Shown piece after piece: positions 34,426 to 44,673 of a stretch of DNA of 64,000 bases (the first letter of the stretch is position 1; the number at the start of each line of letters is the position of its first letter). The notes beneath the pieces are model-generated. The model made no database searches. It had not been told where the DNA came from and saw nothing but the letters and a program-made list of their open reading frames with translations. The stretch is taken from assembly GCA_019894975.1 (NCBI GenBank), contig JAGXNO010000017.1:1-64000 (forward strand), read 5' to 3'. The DNA comes from Promethearchaeota archaeon (GTDB taxonomy: Archaea > Asgardarchaeota > Lokiarchaeia > Sigyniarchaeales > SOKP01). A program made the translations under genes and the position numbers.

Positions 34426-37386
34426 CTAAGAGATTTTTAAATTATCAATGATATATGATTTAACTTCATTTATGCTAATATTTTCAATAACCCCTTGCCC
34501 AAAGTCCTTTTTTCCACCACCTTTTCCATTGAATTGAGTCACTAATTCCTTTATGAAAGCGCCAACACTAAATTCAGATTCTTGGGCAGGTTTAGAACCA
34601 ATCATTCCTAATATCATTATTCCATTCTCAGTTTTATTTAGAAAAATAGTGATAAGATCTTCATAGTTCTTCATTAATCTCATTGAGAAGTTTTTTAAAT
34701 CATTCTGGGGTAGATTGTTGAAAACTTCGATAATTAGTTTATAATCTTCATATTTCTGAGCTTTCTTAACCAAATCTCTAATATAATCATCACTCAGAAA
34801 GTTCTTTAATTGTTGGATTTTTTCTATTCCTTCAGACCACTCTAAATATAATTTTTGGATCTTAGTTGGAACATCTTCTTTTTTAGTGTTTAGGAAAATA
34901 CTAATTTCTGTTAATACATCTCCCTCAAATATTTCAGAAGAGGTTAATTGTACATCTGTTTCATCTATTTTACCAGATTTGAGTGATTTATTTATATTTT
35001 TCCACTTTTCAAATAATTCTTCTGTACGACTCAAGAGAAATTTACGTTCGACTTTTAAAATATTTTTAATTTCTTGGAGAATTCTTTTATGCTTTTGCTT
35101 TAACTTATTTGTGGCTTCTCCAGCTACAAAAGTGAGTCTTACAATTCCATCTTGAATTTTTTGTGCTTTAGTTATATGTATATAACCCGTTTCTGAGGTG
35201 TTATTTAAGTGAGTACCTCCGCATGCTTCAACATCTATACCAGGTATCTCAACAATTCTTAGTTTTTTACCAGGTACAGCCCCTCCTTGATATATACTCA
35301 TTCCGTAATTTTTCTCTGCTTCTGAGCGTGGAATGAAACTAAGGTTTAGATTTAAACCTTTTTCTACAATTTCATTAGAGCGCCTTTCAATCTCTGCAAG
35401 TTTATCCCTAGGAATTATTTCATAATGAGTAATATCCAGGTGAGAATTTTTGATTGTTTTTTTCGCTCCAGCTTGATTAATATGACTGCCCAAAATATCT
35501 CGAGCAGCAGCATTTACAATATGGGTAGCAGTATGATGTTGAGAAAGTTGTTTCCGCCATTCTTTGTCCACTTCAATCTGTACAAAATCTCCTTCCTTAA
35601 AGTTTGGTTTTTCATCTAAAACATGAATAGTATATTTACCTTGTTTAAATGCATCTGAGAATTTTTGATTGTTAATAAATCCAATATCATGAAGTTGACC
35701 TCCTGATGTAGGATATGTAACTGTTTTATCAACAATCACCATATTATCAATTATTTTTAAAACTTTAGCACTATTTGAAGTCTCTGTGTAATCATAGTAA
35801 TATAGAGAATCAGTTTCTGGAATCCCTTCCAAATCTAATTCTATTTCTTTTTTCGTTGCATGAATTTGTTCAACTTTTTCATGTTTTTCAACTACTTGGG
35901 TATAAAAATCGTCAGGGATTTTAATTTTTACATTAAATTTCTTAGCAGCCTGTTTCACCATATCTGGACTTATTCCATTTGAATCATACAATTCAATCAA
36001 AGTTTCGGCAGAGATATCCCCTTTTTTAAGAATTCTCTCCAAAATCTTACCTGCTTTCTTCTTGGTTGCGTAAAATTTCTTCTTTTCAATGTCAAGAATT
36101 TCTCTAACTTCTTTTAAGTGTTCTGACACTTCAGGAAAAATACCTTCTAATTCTTCTGCATGCCAAACACAAACGTCTGCCATGTCAATATCCCATTTAA
36201 ATAGATCAATAAAACTGAAGGCACGTCTAAAAATTACTCTAAGATTATACCCTCCTCCAACATTTGAAGGAAGTTTCCCATCATTAATTGCAAATAATAA
36301 ACTACGAGCATGGTCAGCAATAGAATAAAGGGCTGTCATCGGTAATATTATTTTTTTTAGTTCTTTCGCCTTTATATTCAGTTCCTTCGCAACTCGCTCC
36401 CAAGCTTCATCCATATCGTCTACTTCATCATTATTTAAGTAAGCTGAATACTGAGAAAACTTATTATATAATTCTAAATCCAATTCTATTTCTGTAGCAG
36501 CTCTCAATTTTGATAGTACATAAGGAAAAATTGCCTCATATATATTTGGGGTTCCTTGGGAAAACCAGGCTACACGTTCCTGTCCAAGACCCATATCTAG
36601 CACCTTTAACTTTAACTCTCGAGGACCATCTGGAGTTTGTTCAAACATAGTATAAACTTGGTTAAATAATTCAACTCCTCTACTAAAAAACTCAAGGCTA
36701 CAACCAAATGAGCCCCCACCGACCCAAGAATCCTCATGAATAGTTATTTCTTCTTTAGGTAACCCGACTCCTTCATGGATAAAATCATGAATATCAATAA
36801 ATAGTTCTTCTTGGTTCCATTCTTCAGGAGGTACAAATTGATGTTGCCCTATCATTACAAAACCAGTATTATGGGAACCTGTAATCCCCACGTTTTCAAT
36901 ATCATTAAACCTTAAACAAAATTGTGGGATAATAAGCTTCTTAGCAGGAGGTTCTACTTCACCAGTTATAACATAAGGTTGAAATGCTGAAATTGATGCG
37001 ATAGTAAATTCTAAAGTGGGGTTCCATCGGGCGACACATGGGTATCTCTTAACGGGAACATAACCTCTTGGTTCTAAAATCTCAACAAATTTTTCCCACA
37101 CACCAATAAAAGACAATTTCACTTGAGATGGATTATCAATAACCACTTGAAATCCCCCAGAACATACAGGTTCTCCGCAAACTTCTCTTTTCTGGAGTGT
37201 TGTCCAAAAGTAATTACCACAACATTCACAAAGTTTTCTCATATAACCCAAACGTTTAAGTTCCTTAGTGGGAAAATATTCATCTGGATTTCTTGAAGTA
37301 ATTTTTTTGAAAACTTTTTTTAGTTGTTTATCCGTTTGAGCTTTAGCAAGTTCCTTCTGATCTTCTTCTGAGAGCAAATTAATCAA
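34426..37386 (-). CDS. alaS: Alanyl-tRNA synthetase, archaeal type
   Basis: 986 aa. An archaeal N-terminal zinc-type segment (LCECCGNYFWT, with REVCGEPVCSGG) precedes the class II catalytic core (motif 1-2 region FVMIGQHQFVPP). The editing domain has HHTATHIVNAAARDILGSH and CGGTHLNNTSETGYI, which supply the zinc ligands HxxxH and CxxxH. The C-terminal domain ends with GGGKKDFGQGVI. It charges tRNA-Ala and clears mischarged Ser and Gly. Length is slightly above the archaeal norm of about 900. It leads an operon with the radical SAM gene. Confidence 0.96.
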   Translation of the reverse strand: MINLLSEEDQKELAKAQTDKQLKKVFKKITSRNPDEYFPTKELKRLGYMRKLCECCGNYFWTTLQKREVCGEPVCSGGFQVVIDNPSQVKLSFIGVWEKFVEILEPRGYVPVKRYPCVARWNPTLEFTIASISAFQPYVITGEVEPPAKKLIIPQFCLRFNDIENVGITGSHNTGFVMIGQHQFVPPEEWNQEELFIDIHDFIHEGVGLPKEEITIHEDSWVGGGSFGCSLEFFSRGVELFNQVYTMFEQTPDGPRELKLKVLDMGLGQERVAWFSQGTPNIYEAIFPYVLSKLRAATEIELDLELYNKFSQYSAYLNNDEVDDMDEAWERVAKELNIKAKELKKIILPMTALYSIADHARSLLFAINDGKLPSNVGGGYNLRVIFRRAFSFIDLFKWDIDMADVCVWHAEELEGIFPEVSEHLKEVREILDIEKKKFYATKKKAGKILERILKKGDISAETLIELYDSNGISPDMVKQAAKKFNVKIKIPDDFYTQVVEKHEKVEQIHATKKEIELDLEGIPETDSLYYYDYTETSNSAKVLKIIDNMVIVDKTVTYPTSGGQLHDIGFINNQKFSDAFKQGKYTIHVLDEKPNFKEGDFVQIEVDKEWRKQLSQHHTATHIVNAAARDILGSHINQAGAKKTIKNSHLDITHYEIIPRDKLAEIERRSNEIVEKGLNLNLSFIPRSEAEKNYGMSIYQGGAVPGKKLRIVEIPGIDVEACGGTHLNNTSETGYIHITKAQKIQDGIVRLTFVAGEATNKLKQKHKRILQEIKNILKVERKFLLSRTEELFEKWKNINKSLKSGKIDETDVQLTSSEIFEGDVLTEISIFLNTKKEDVPTKIQKLYLEWSEGIEKIQQLKNFLSDDYIRDLVKKAQKYEDYKLIIEVFNNLPQNDLKNFSMRLMKNYEDLITIFLNKTENGIMILGMIGSKPAQESEFSVGAFIKELVTQFNGKGGGKKDFGQGVIENISINEVKSYIIDNLKIS

Positions 37387-37629
37387 TTTATAAAAATCTA
37401 TACTTATTTATGGAATAGTTAAAAGTATTATGAATCTCCTTTAAAACTTTCATTAAAATAATTATTATCTAACAACGCGTTTCTACAATTTCTAAATTAA
37501 CCTTTTAATATAAAGCAGTAACCTTCTTACTACTACTCTACGGATAAACCTTTTATATTATTGTGTAAATGTTAACTTACATTTTAGTCATTTTCAAAAA
37601 AAAGAAAAATTAAATGAATAACTTTTTTT

Positions 37630-38706
37630 TTATATAATATAATTTGATGCCCTTTTCAATGCAATTTCTGCATCCTTTACACATTTTTCGATGATATTCG
37701 AAACACTTTCAATACTGCTGATAACCCCGATGCTCTGTCCTAACGGGACGATACCAGACTGTAAATCTCCCTCATAAATGGCATAGTTTTTTACAAAATC
37801 CTTTCTGTATTCTTCTTTCAATTGTTCTTCGGTCATTTTAGCACGTTTTTGGAGGATAGCTTGTTCCTGAGCTATCTTTTCTTCCCTTGATTTTATTGAA
37901 TCTTTTGCTGTAGAGTACTCATTCTTCCACATTCGTATTATGCTAAGATTACCCGTCCTTACTATAGTATCCGAAGCTTTAGCTTCAGGTATTATATCTT
38001 TATAATTTTGATGAAATTCACTATCATTCGAAGCAATAAATCTTGAACCCATGCTGATACCATCAGCTCCAGCTGCAAGAGCTAAAGCTAAACCCGCTCC
38101 ATTTGCATATCCCCCAGCAGCTATCTTTGGTATATCTGGATGTTTTTGCTGTACTTGTTGTAATAAGGTGACCCCCCCCACCCGTTCATATGCTTGGTGA
38201 CCACCTGCCTCAAATCCGTTTACTACAAGACCATCACATCCCGCTGCAACACATTTATCTGCTAACCAAAGTGCTGGAGCCACATGGAAGTGTTTAATCT
38301 GTGAGTTTTTTCTCAATTTTTGAAAATCTTTGTTCTTAGGCATTCGTGTTGCTGAACCCGCACTAGTGAGTGCATAAAGACATTGTTCTTTTAGCTTATC
38401 ATTTTCTAATATATGCCGAGAAGTTTCAGAGATTAATTTGTCGATTCCAGGTTCTACCCGTGATGTTCTTATGTTGAATCCAAAAATTCCGTCAGTGTGC
38501 TCAACGACATAATCAAGATTTTTTATCATTGCCTCAACATAATTAGATTCAAATCCAGAAGGTGATGCGGGTGTATGAGATATCATTCCAAGCCCGCCAG
38601 CTTCAGAGGTAGCAATGCATAAGTCATTTGTTCTGAAAGGTCCCATAGCTGCTGATGCTATGGGATGCTTTATTCCAAACATTTCAGTTATTTTCGTTTT
38701 TAACAT
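37630..38706 (-). CDS. Nitronate monooxygenase-like FMN enzyme
   Basis: 358 aa TIM barrel of the 2-nitropropane dioxygenase family. ASAAMGPFRTNDLCIATSEA is the N-terminal substrate and FMN region, GCDGLVVNGFEAGGHQ the central loop with the active His, and GADGISMGSRFIAS the phosphate-binding end. It oxidises nitronates or acts as an enoyl reductase-like FMN protein. In anaerobes the real substrate is often unclear. It is a single gene with AT-rich flanks. Confidence 0.85.
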   Translation of the reverse strand: MLKTKITEMFGIKHPIASAAMGPFRTNDLCIATSEAGGLGMISHTPASPSGFESNYVEAMIKNLDYVVEHTDGIFGFNIRTSRVEPGIDKLISETSRHILENDKLKEQCLYALTSAGSATRMPKNKDFQKLRKNSQIKHFHVAPALWLADKCVAAGCDGLVVNGFEAGGHQAYERVGGVTLLQQVQQKHPDIPKIAAGGYANGAGLALALAAGADGISMGSRFIASNDSEFHQNYKDIIPEAKASDTIVRTGNLSIIRMWKNEYSTAKDSIKSREEKIAQEQAILQKRAKMTEEQLKEEYRKDFVKNYAIYEGDLQSGIVPLGQSIGVISSIESVSNIIEKCVKDAEIALKRASNYII

Positions 38707-38921
38707 AACCCGAATCCCATTTTTGGTATTATAGAATTTAAACTCGTTTATAAATTGGTTTTTTAGTGTAATGAATTATATTCAAAAAAACTTACTGTTT
38801 GATTTTCTTCTATAATAGAATCTTGAATATTTAGTGATAATGAGGAGATAAAGGCAAAAGATAAATTGAGGGGAACTATTATCTTATTAAAAAAGACTCA
38901 CAAGTGGCTTAAATAATTAAA

Positions 38922-39116
38922 TTGAAGGCAACAAAGCGAATAGATATTAAAGCCGGTATGAACGTTTTAATCGTATTAAAGAAAGACCAGCGATCTGGTA
39001 AGCTAACTGAAGGTATAGTCAAAGATGTGCTTACAAACTCTCCTAATCATCATCATGGGATTAAAGTTCGATTGAGGAGCGGTAAAATTGGACGAGTGAA
39101 AGAAATAATAAGCTAG
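38922..39116 (+). CDS. YwbE family protein (DUF2196)
   Basis: 64 aa, the whole family length. IKAGMNVLIVLKKDQRSGKL, then TEGIVKDVLTNSPNHHHGIKVRL and GRVKEI, are the full YwbE pattern (each quoted in part). It is a small beta-barrel protein of unknown function, widespread in bacteria. The start is TTG 38922. Its presence beside the bacterial-looking DEAD helicase suggests that both came from bacteria. Confidence 0.85.
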   Translation: MKATKRIDIKAGMNVLIVLKKDQRSGKLTEGIVKDVLTNSPNHHHGIKVRLRSGKIGRVKEIIS

Positions 39117-39425
39117 TATGCCATGTTTAATTTTTTAAAACTTATAATTTCATAAATACCAAGAGTATTTAGGCAATGTAACTCTTTTTTACTAAATAAT
39201 GGGGTTTTTTTTAGTAATTATTACTTCTAAATATTGAAGATTTATTCGTCGAATAATAAGACATTTTAGATGCTTTCTATATGATTGCATCAATTATGAT
39301 TTCTTCTTCTGAGATGGGGTATGTAATTATTTTAATGATGAGACCCGCTCATAGATTTTTCCAAAATAAAAACAAGAGGATTTATACGAGCGTAGGTAAA
39401 GGAGAAACCCACAACAGAAAGAAAA
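39117..39425. other. Non-coding leader region before the CSD-DEAD helicase gene
   Basis: 309 bp without a credible gene. GTAAAGGAGAAA near 39395-39407 contains an AGGAGA but lies about 25 bases before the first ATG. It may hold a long 5' leader, as is usual for bacterial cold-shock transcripts. No TATA box stands out and no stable hairpin was found by eye. Confidence 0.35.
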
Positions 39426-40871
39426 ATGATAATAAAAATGTTAAAAGAAACACATAGAATGACCGGAACGGTCAAATGGTATAATGAAAAGAAAGGATTT
39501 GGATTTATAACATCCGATATGAACAGTGAAGATGTTTTTTTACACCATACTGCACTGCAACCAGACGAGGATGTACCTATCGTCACTGGCGATCGCATTA
39601 CTTTTGCAATCCAAAAACAAGAAAAAGGACCCGCTGCTCTTGAAGTAGAACGGTTCTCAGAAGAGATTGAGATATTACAGTCTAATCAAGCTGGTAGTGG
39701 TATAAAATTTACTGATCTCGACCTAAACCCAGAAATATTACACGCAATAAGAGATGCTGGCTATGTAGACCCGACACCAATTCAAGTGCAGGCAATCCCG
39801 ATAGTTATGAAGGGGAAAGATTTGCTAGGGTGTGCCCAGACTGGAACAGGTAAAACTGCTGCATTTGCGTTTCCGATCCTGCAGCGATTGATGAATACAC
39901 CAAGCAAAGACAGATTGAATATCATAAATAACAACAAGTACAAAATAATACGTAAAATACGGGTGTTAGTACTTTCGCCCACGAGAGAGCTGGCAATCCA
40001 GATTGCAGATAGTTTCAGTATGTATGGAAAATACACTGGACTAAATAACACGGTCATCTACGGAGGAGTTAGTCAAAATCCACAGGTTGCAAAGTTAAAG
40101 CAAGGAATAGATATTGTAGTTGCCACACCTGGTAGATTACTCGACTTGATGAGACAAGGACACGTAAATCTGAGTCATGTCGAGGTATTGATTTTGGACG
40201 AAGGCGACAGAATGCTTGATATGGGTTTCATCCACGATATTCGTTCTATCGTTAAGATGGTGACACAAAAGAACCGACAGACCTTGCTTTTTTCTGCTAC
40301 AATACCTCGTGAAATAATTAAATTCGCGAAAAATCTTCTGCATGATCCCGTCCATATAAATATATCTCCCGACGAACCCACCTTGGAAATTATTAAACAG
40401 GCTGCATTTTTTACATTAAAAGAGAAAAAACAAAAATTGTTGGAATATTTACTTGCCGATTCAACTATTACACGAGCATTGGTTTTTACGCGTACCAAAC
40501 ACGGCGCGAATCGAGTTGTTAAGAACCTGCAAAGGAGGAGAATACGAGCTGATTCAATACATGGAAATAAATCACAGTTTGCGCGTCAAAATGCGCTTAA
40601 AGATTTTCGTAAAGGAAAAGTTCGAGTGTTGGTAGCTACTGATGTTGCTTCACGCGGTCTTGACGTAGATAACATCTCACACATCATCCAGTTTGACTTA
40701 CCAGATAATCCGGAAACTTATTTGCATCGCATCGGTCGGACAGCAAGAGCAGGTGCAGGAGGAACTGCCTTTGCATTCTGCGAAAAAAATCAACGCCGAC
40801 AATTAAAAGAAATCGAAAAATTGATTCGGATGAAGGTGAAAATAGTCCAAAACCACCCCTACACCATTTAA
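39426..40871 (+). CDS. Cold-shock domain fused to DEAD-box RNA helicase
   Basis: 481 aa. Residues 12-78 are a cold-shock domain: MTGTVKWYNEKKGFGFITSD (RNP1 KGFGFI), DVFLHH (RNP2-like). Residues 93-480 are an RhlE-type helicase: Q motif with PTPIQVQAIP, Walker A AQTGTGKT, PTRELA, GG, TPGRLLD, DEGD (258-261, where the family has DEAD), SAT, RTKHGANR, TDVASRGLD and HRIGRTARAG. The A-to-G change in motif II keeps both acidic ligands. It unwinds RNA. Codon use is visibly richer in G and C than its neighbours, suggesting transfer from bacteria. Start uncertain among ATGs 39426, 39438, 39459. Confidence 0.92.
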   Translation: MIIKMLKETHRMTGTVKWYNEKKGFGFITSDMNSEDVFLHHTALQPDEDVPIVTGDRITFAIQKQEKGPAALEVERFSEEIEILQSNQAGSGIKFTDLDLNPEILHAIRDAGYVDPTPIQVQAIPIVMKGKDLLGCAQTGTGKTAAFAFPILQRLMNTPSKDRLNIINNNKYKIIRKIRVLVLSPTRELAIQIADSFSMYGKYTGLNNTVIYGGVSQNPQVAKLKQGIDIVVATPGRLLDLMRQGHVNLSHVEVLILDEGDRMLDMGFIHDIRSIVKMVTQKNRQTLLFSATIPREIIKFAKNLLHDPVHINISPDEPTLEIIKQAAFFTLKEKKQKLLEYLLADSTITRALVFTRTKHGANRVVKNLQRRRIRADSIHGNKSQFARQNALKDFRKGKVRVLVATDVASRGLDVDNISHIIQFDLPDNPETYLHRIGRTARAGAGGTAFAFCEKNQRRQLKEIEKLIRMKVKIVQNHPYTI

Positions 40872-40970
40872 TTTCTTTAGAGCATCCTTCAATTGATTAA
40901 AAGATAAGAAGGGTTGTGATACAATATAGAAAGTTCTTAATTTTTTTCTATAATAAAATATGTCGTAGAT

Positions 40971-41423
40971 TTATTTATTAAATTCTAATATTTGAAGTCT
41001 CGAATAACCTAGTTTAATAAAGTCATAGTCAAGTAATTCAATTTTTTCAGGAATTATCTTCAAAAGCAATTTCCTCTTTCCTCGAACAATTTTTTGAACC
41101 TTCTCGAATTCTTCATCTCCTTCCTTCAAAAAAATCAAATTTTTTTTACCCGAAGCAGTAATTTGCATACCTTGAATTTTACCTTCAGACATGGGTGTGT
41201 AAATACCGATGCTTATTTCAGGATTCTCCTCTATATTTTTAACTTTTCTTCCTGGAGCAGGTCCGACATAAATATTAAAACTATCTTGATCCGTATAAAA
41301 ATCCATAGGAGTTGCGCGTGGGATGTTGTTACTACAAGTACATAAAACTAGCACTTTTCTTTTATCTAAATACTCTCGAATTTCTCTTTTTAACTCATCT
41401 TCTGGCATTTTTTGGGATGTCAT
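40971..41423 (-). CDS. PPOX-family flavin-binding protein
   Basis: 150 aa from ATG 41423. A split-barrel fold of the pyridoxamine 5'-phosphate oxidase-like family: KVLVLCTCSNNIPRATPMDF opens the barrel, FNIYVGPAPGRKVKNIEENPEIS is the usual flavin phosphate region (quoted in part), and the end has LLLKIIPEKIELLDY. It may bind FMN or F420. The F420 genes in this window make the latter possible. AGGTGAT lies 7 bases before ATG 41423, so that start is preferred over the in-frame GTG at 41435. Confidence 0.8.
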   Translation of the reverse strand: MTSQKMPEDELKREIREYLDKRKVLVLCTCSNNIPRATPMDFYTDQDSFNIYVGPAPGRKVKNIEENPEISIGIYTPMSEGKIQGMQITASGKKNLIFLKEGDEEFEKVQKIVRGKRKLLLKIIPEKIELLDYDFIKLGYSRLQILEFNK

Positions 41424-41516
41424 ACTGATTATCACCTAAAATTTAACTTGATTCATATTTTTACATGAAGCATACAAGATAAATCTTGAAAAATTAAGAA
41501 GAAATAATTGATTTTT

Positions 41517-42668
41517 TTAGAACCCTACTATATTTAGTGGTGAGGAATCATTATCAGAATCCATTGCGTCCCGAACGTATGGACTAACAGGTCCTGATGC
41601 TAGAACCATAATTTTTACCTTGGATCCCATCTCTGGTTTATTTTGAACCCCAAATTTTAATTGAGCTGACTGAGGAATTCCATTTGTTATAGTAGATACC
41701 ACGCTATCAACTTTTGATAAAGAAAGTGTATGATCACCAGTTACTGATACAATAGCTCTCTGGACTTGGCTTGTATCTGGATTCAGAAGAGGATTATTCA
41801 ATGCTAATTTAGATTTTTCTATTAGATCCGCATCATCTCCAACAGATTCGGCTATTCCTACTAAACCAGTTGGATATTTTTCATTCTTTACAAATATTCG
41901 TCTTACATCGGCAAAATCTATGTTAACTAACCCACAATTGTTAATCAAATTAACTACTTCACCAATATTTCTAATTAGAACTTCATCCATAATTTTAAAA
42001 CCAGTTATCATCGGAATTTTCCCAACAATGCGCAAAAGGTTATCGTTTGGAATAGTAATTAGAAAATCAGAATAATCTGCTAACTCTTTTAGCCCTTGTT
42101 TTGCTCTTAATCCTCTTTGAACTCCTTCGGAATTAAATGGTAGGGAACAAAAAGTAACTACAAGTGCTTTATTCTTTTTTGCTTCTTGAGCTACAATAGG
42201 TGCTGCACCAGTACCAGTGCCCCCTCCTAACCCACAGGTTAAGAATACAATATCAGCATTAAGGATATTACTCAACCTGTCTCGATCTTCTTCAGCAGCT
42301 TCTCCTCCAATTGAAGGATCATTCCCTGAACCTAATCCCTGACATTTTTCTTTACCGATTAAAACTTTCTGGCTTGCATTAGAATAATATAAATCATGGG
42401 CATCTGTATTTATGCATATTGAATCTGCATTAGTAATCCCGATATCCTCTAGACGTGAAACTGTATTATTTCCCGCACCACCAACGCCTACTACCAGTGA
42501 TTTAATCTTGAGTACTTTCAATAAGTCTGCTAAATAATTATCATCGTCGCAATTTGGGTTTGTATTAGGATTTTGATTATGCTGAGCAATTTCATTAAAT
42601 CTTTCTCTTACTGACGTTCGAGATTTTGCAATGTTTAAAATATCATCAACACTCATAAAATTCATCAT
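41517..42668 (-). CDS. ftsZ: Cell division GTPase FtsZ
   Basis: 383 aa. VVGVGGAGNNTVSRL is the nucleotide-binding N-terminus, NTDAHDL follows, and CGLGGGTGTGAAP is the tubulin/FtsZ signature. The C-terminal domain ends in KIMVLASGPVSPYV. About 35 residues precede the core, and the short tail NDDSS-type end lacks a recognisable FtsA/SepF-binding peptide by eye. It polymerises at the division site. Several Met codons at the start (42668, 42665, 42656) are possible. It stands alone. Confidence 0.96.
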   Translation of the reverse strand: MMNFMSVDDILNIAKSRTSVRERFNEIAQHNQNPNTNPNCDDDNYLADLLKVLKIKSLVVGVGGAGNNTVSRLEDIGITNADSICINTDAHDLYYSNASQKVLIGKEKCQGLGSGNDPSIGGEAAEEDRDRLSNILNADIVFLTCGLGGGTGTGAAPIVAQEAKKNKALVVTFCSLPFNSEGVQRGLRAKQGLKELADYSDFLITIPNDNLLRIVGKIPMITGFKIMDEVLIRNIGEVVNLINNCGLVNIDFADVRRIFVKNEKYPTGLVGIAESVGDDADLIEKSKLALNNPLLNPDTSQVQRAIVSVTGDHTLSLSKVDSVVSTITNGIPQSAQLKFGVQNKPEMGSKVKIMVLASGPVSPYVRDAMDSDNDSSPLNIVGF

Positions 42669-42982
42669 GGGAAATGTGATTGTTATAATACGAGAAAAAT
42701 ATCAGAATAATATAAGAAAGTAATATGAAGATAATATCTGAATTTTTAAATAATAAAGATCACTCCAGGTTTTCATATAATCATTAATTAGGTTTATTAT
42801 TTATAAGAATTAGAACACTCTCTGAGGAAGAAACCTTTTTATTGAAGATAAAAGGATGATAACTCGAGAGCATTTCATAATTCAAAAATGTATTCTATTT
42901 TTTCGTCTGAAATAAAAGATATATTGCGTTAGGAAAGATTTATAAGCCCAAATTTCCATGAATATCAAGTAGGAGTACAAAT
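42669..42982. other. Non-coding region between ftsZ and a small gene
   Basis: 314 bp, AT-rich. GATTTATAAG at 42937-42946 is a fair TATA box for the rightward small gene and AGGAG at 42971-42975 its ribosome site. The part next to ftsZ has no clear element. Confidence 0.45.
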
Positions 42983-43222
42983 ATGGAAATTGGCAACACT
43001 AAAAATGGCAGCAGAGCGTCGATAGATGGCTCAGAAGGTGACAATTTAATTAAGGTCAGGGCGGTCATTTCCTGTCCAAATAATGATTACAAGAAGAAGT
43101 TCAGAAATCAATTTTCAAGGAAGGAGATAGAAATGATGATTGTCAGTTTTAAAGTTTTCGATTGGCTTACATGTAATAAATGTGGAGAACTATTAAAGTT
43201 AGATCTAGAGTTTAACATCTAA
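42983..43222 (+). CDS. Small protein with CxxC, 79 aa
   Basis: AGGAG lies 7 bases before ATG 42983, and a TATA-like box stands 37 bases further up. The product has a Ser/Gly-rich start, then VISCPNNDYKKKF and near the end TCNKCGELLKLDLEF, one CxxC plus a single upstream Cys. This could be half of a zinc site completed in a dimer. Function is unknown. Codon use is normal for the window. Confidence 0.55.
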   Translation: MEIGNTKNGSRASIDGSEGDNLIKVRAVISCPNNDYKKKFRNQFSRKEIEMMIVSFKVFDWLTCNKCGELLKLDLEFNI

Positions 43223-43303
43223 AATATCAAGAGGATCTGTTTGCTCCTCTTATAATTACTTATTTCTGGTTAAGAAATTAACTTTTAAGATTTTATTTCA
43301 ATC

Positions 43304-44614
43304 TTAAATTGCTAGATTAATTTGCCCGTATGTACCACCACCACCGGGGATGTATTCAATTTCGTTATTTCTAAGCGCATTTATAACTGAAGCAATTGTT
43401 GGATCAAATTCTTCTATTTTATTTATTGGAATATCTATTAAAATTTCGAATTCTTTTCCAAGTTCTTGAATTATTTTGTTATAAGTATTTAAAACAGTTT
43501 TACTGGTAGAACTTTTTATTCCTTTTACAGAACGGATAATATCTATTAGTGGTATTGCATCTACATATTTTGGTCGATGGTTTGGGTGTTTTGTTTCTTC
43601 AAATGTAGAAATATTTTCAATTCTTTCACTTACTCCCAACTTAACTTTGAAATTTTTTTTTAATTCTTCTTTACAGGCTGGGCAGACCATTTTGTTTTTA
43701 GCAACTTGATTAATATATTGTTTCTTTGCTGTGTTAGGGTCGTTAGAATAGTATATCACAAAAGTTCCTGATGTTGAATATTGATTAAAAATAGAAGACT
43801 CTGTTTTTTTAGCTTTCTTAAAGATTATTCTTCTACGACATCTATTACAGAACATATTATAGTACTTCCCTAGTTTTGGATTTAATCCTACATTTAAAGT
43901 AATTTTTCTATTATCTTTCCTCATTAGAGCTAATAATAGTTCCTCAAAAGAAGGATTATCCATATCGAAATTATTGAATTCACGTCCTAAAGACCGAGGA
44001 TCTTGTGAATGAGCATCACTATTACTCAAGAATGTTATATTTTTTAAAGATTCGAGCTTATCTGCTAGATTGGTATTTGCGGATAATCCTAATTCTAAAA
44101 AATACACTTTTTTAACTGTATCCTGATAGCAATCCTTTAAAGTCTCGAACTTTCCTTGACGAAAAATAGCTTTAAAGGGTGTGAATGCATGAGCAGGACC
44201 AATAATACCCCCAGAACCAGATATAGTGTCAACCAATTCGGGAGGAGACAAATTCACTCGAGGTCTTCCACCCCATTCATCTAATATATTTTTTGAGTAT
44301 GGTTTTAATTTTTTTTGAATTTCTTTAACTGAATTAAAATCAGGAAATAATACTACATGATGTATACTTTCTAGATCTTCTATTTCCGTCTGAAGAATGA
44401 AAAACACATCTTTATATGAGAGTGAGCCATCTTTTTCCTTTACCAAATTACTTTCCATGTATTTAAGCCATTCAGGTTGTAAAATATCACCAGTACCAAG
44501 GATTTTGAGCCCTTTCTTTTTACAAGTCTCCAACATTGTGTCTAAGTTTAATGATTTTGATACTGCAATTGAATGGGGGCTATGTATGTGTAGATCAGCA
44601 CTAAAAATATCCAT
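43304..44614 (-). CDS. Endonuclease Q (PHP-domain DNA repair nuclease)
   Basis: 436 aa. The PHP domain starts with DLHIHSPHS (metal ligands), then GTGDILQPEW, FLSNSDAHS (HxD-like last ligand) and GPAHAFTPF. A zinc finger with two CxxC pairs follows (FCNRCRRR and CPACKEE). The C-terminal domain ends with GGGGTYGQINL, as in archaeal EndoQ. EndoQ cuts 5' of deaminated bases and abasic sites in DNA. The length and domain order match the Thermococcus enzyme. It runs leftward after the nucleotidyltransferase with a 59-bp gap. Confidence 0.88.
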   Translation of the reverse strand: MDIFSADLHIHSPHSIAVSKSLNLDTMLETCKKKGLKILGTGDILQPEWLKYMESNLVKEKDGSLSYKDVFFILQTEIEDLESIHHVVLFPDFNSVKEIQKKLKPYSKNILDEWGGRPRVNLSPPELVDTISGSGGIIGPAHAFTPFKAIFRQGKFETLKDCYQDTVKKVYFLELGLSANTNLADKLESLKNITFLSNSDAHSQDPRSLGREFNNFDMDNPSFEELLLALMRKDNRKITLNVGLNPKLGKYYNMFCNRCRRRIIFKKAKKTESSIFNQYSTSGTFVIYYSNDPNTAKKQYINQVAKNKMVCPACKEELKKNFKVKLGVSERIENISTFEETKHPNHRPKYVDAIPLIDIIRSVKGIKSSTSKTVLNTYNKIIQELGKEFEILIDIPINKIEEFDPTIASVINALRNNEIEYIPGGGGTYGQINLAI

Positions 44615-44673
44615 CAGTTGTTATAAACCATAATTCAATAAAAAGATTTTAATAACGTGTTAATTATTTTGCC

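Noticed and set aside
34886..36328. Several plus-strand frames opposite alaS
   Set aside because: All are antisense shadows of a strongly conserved synthetase and have no domain-like sequence.
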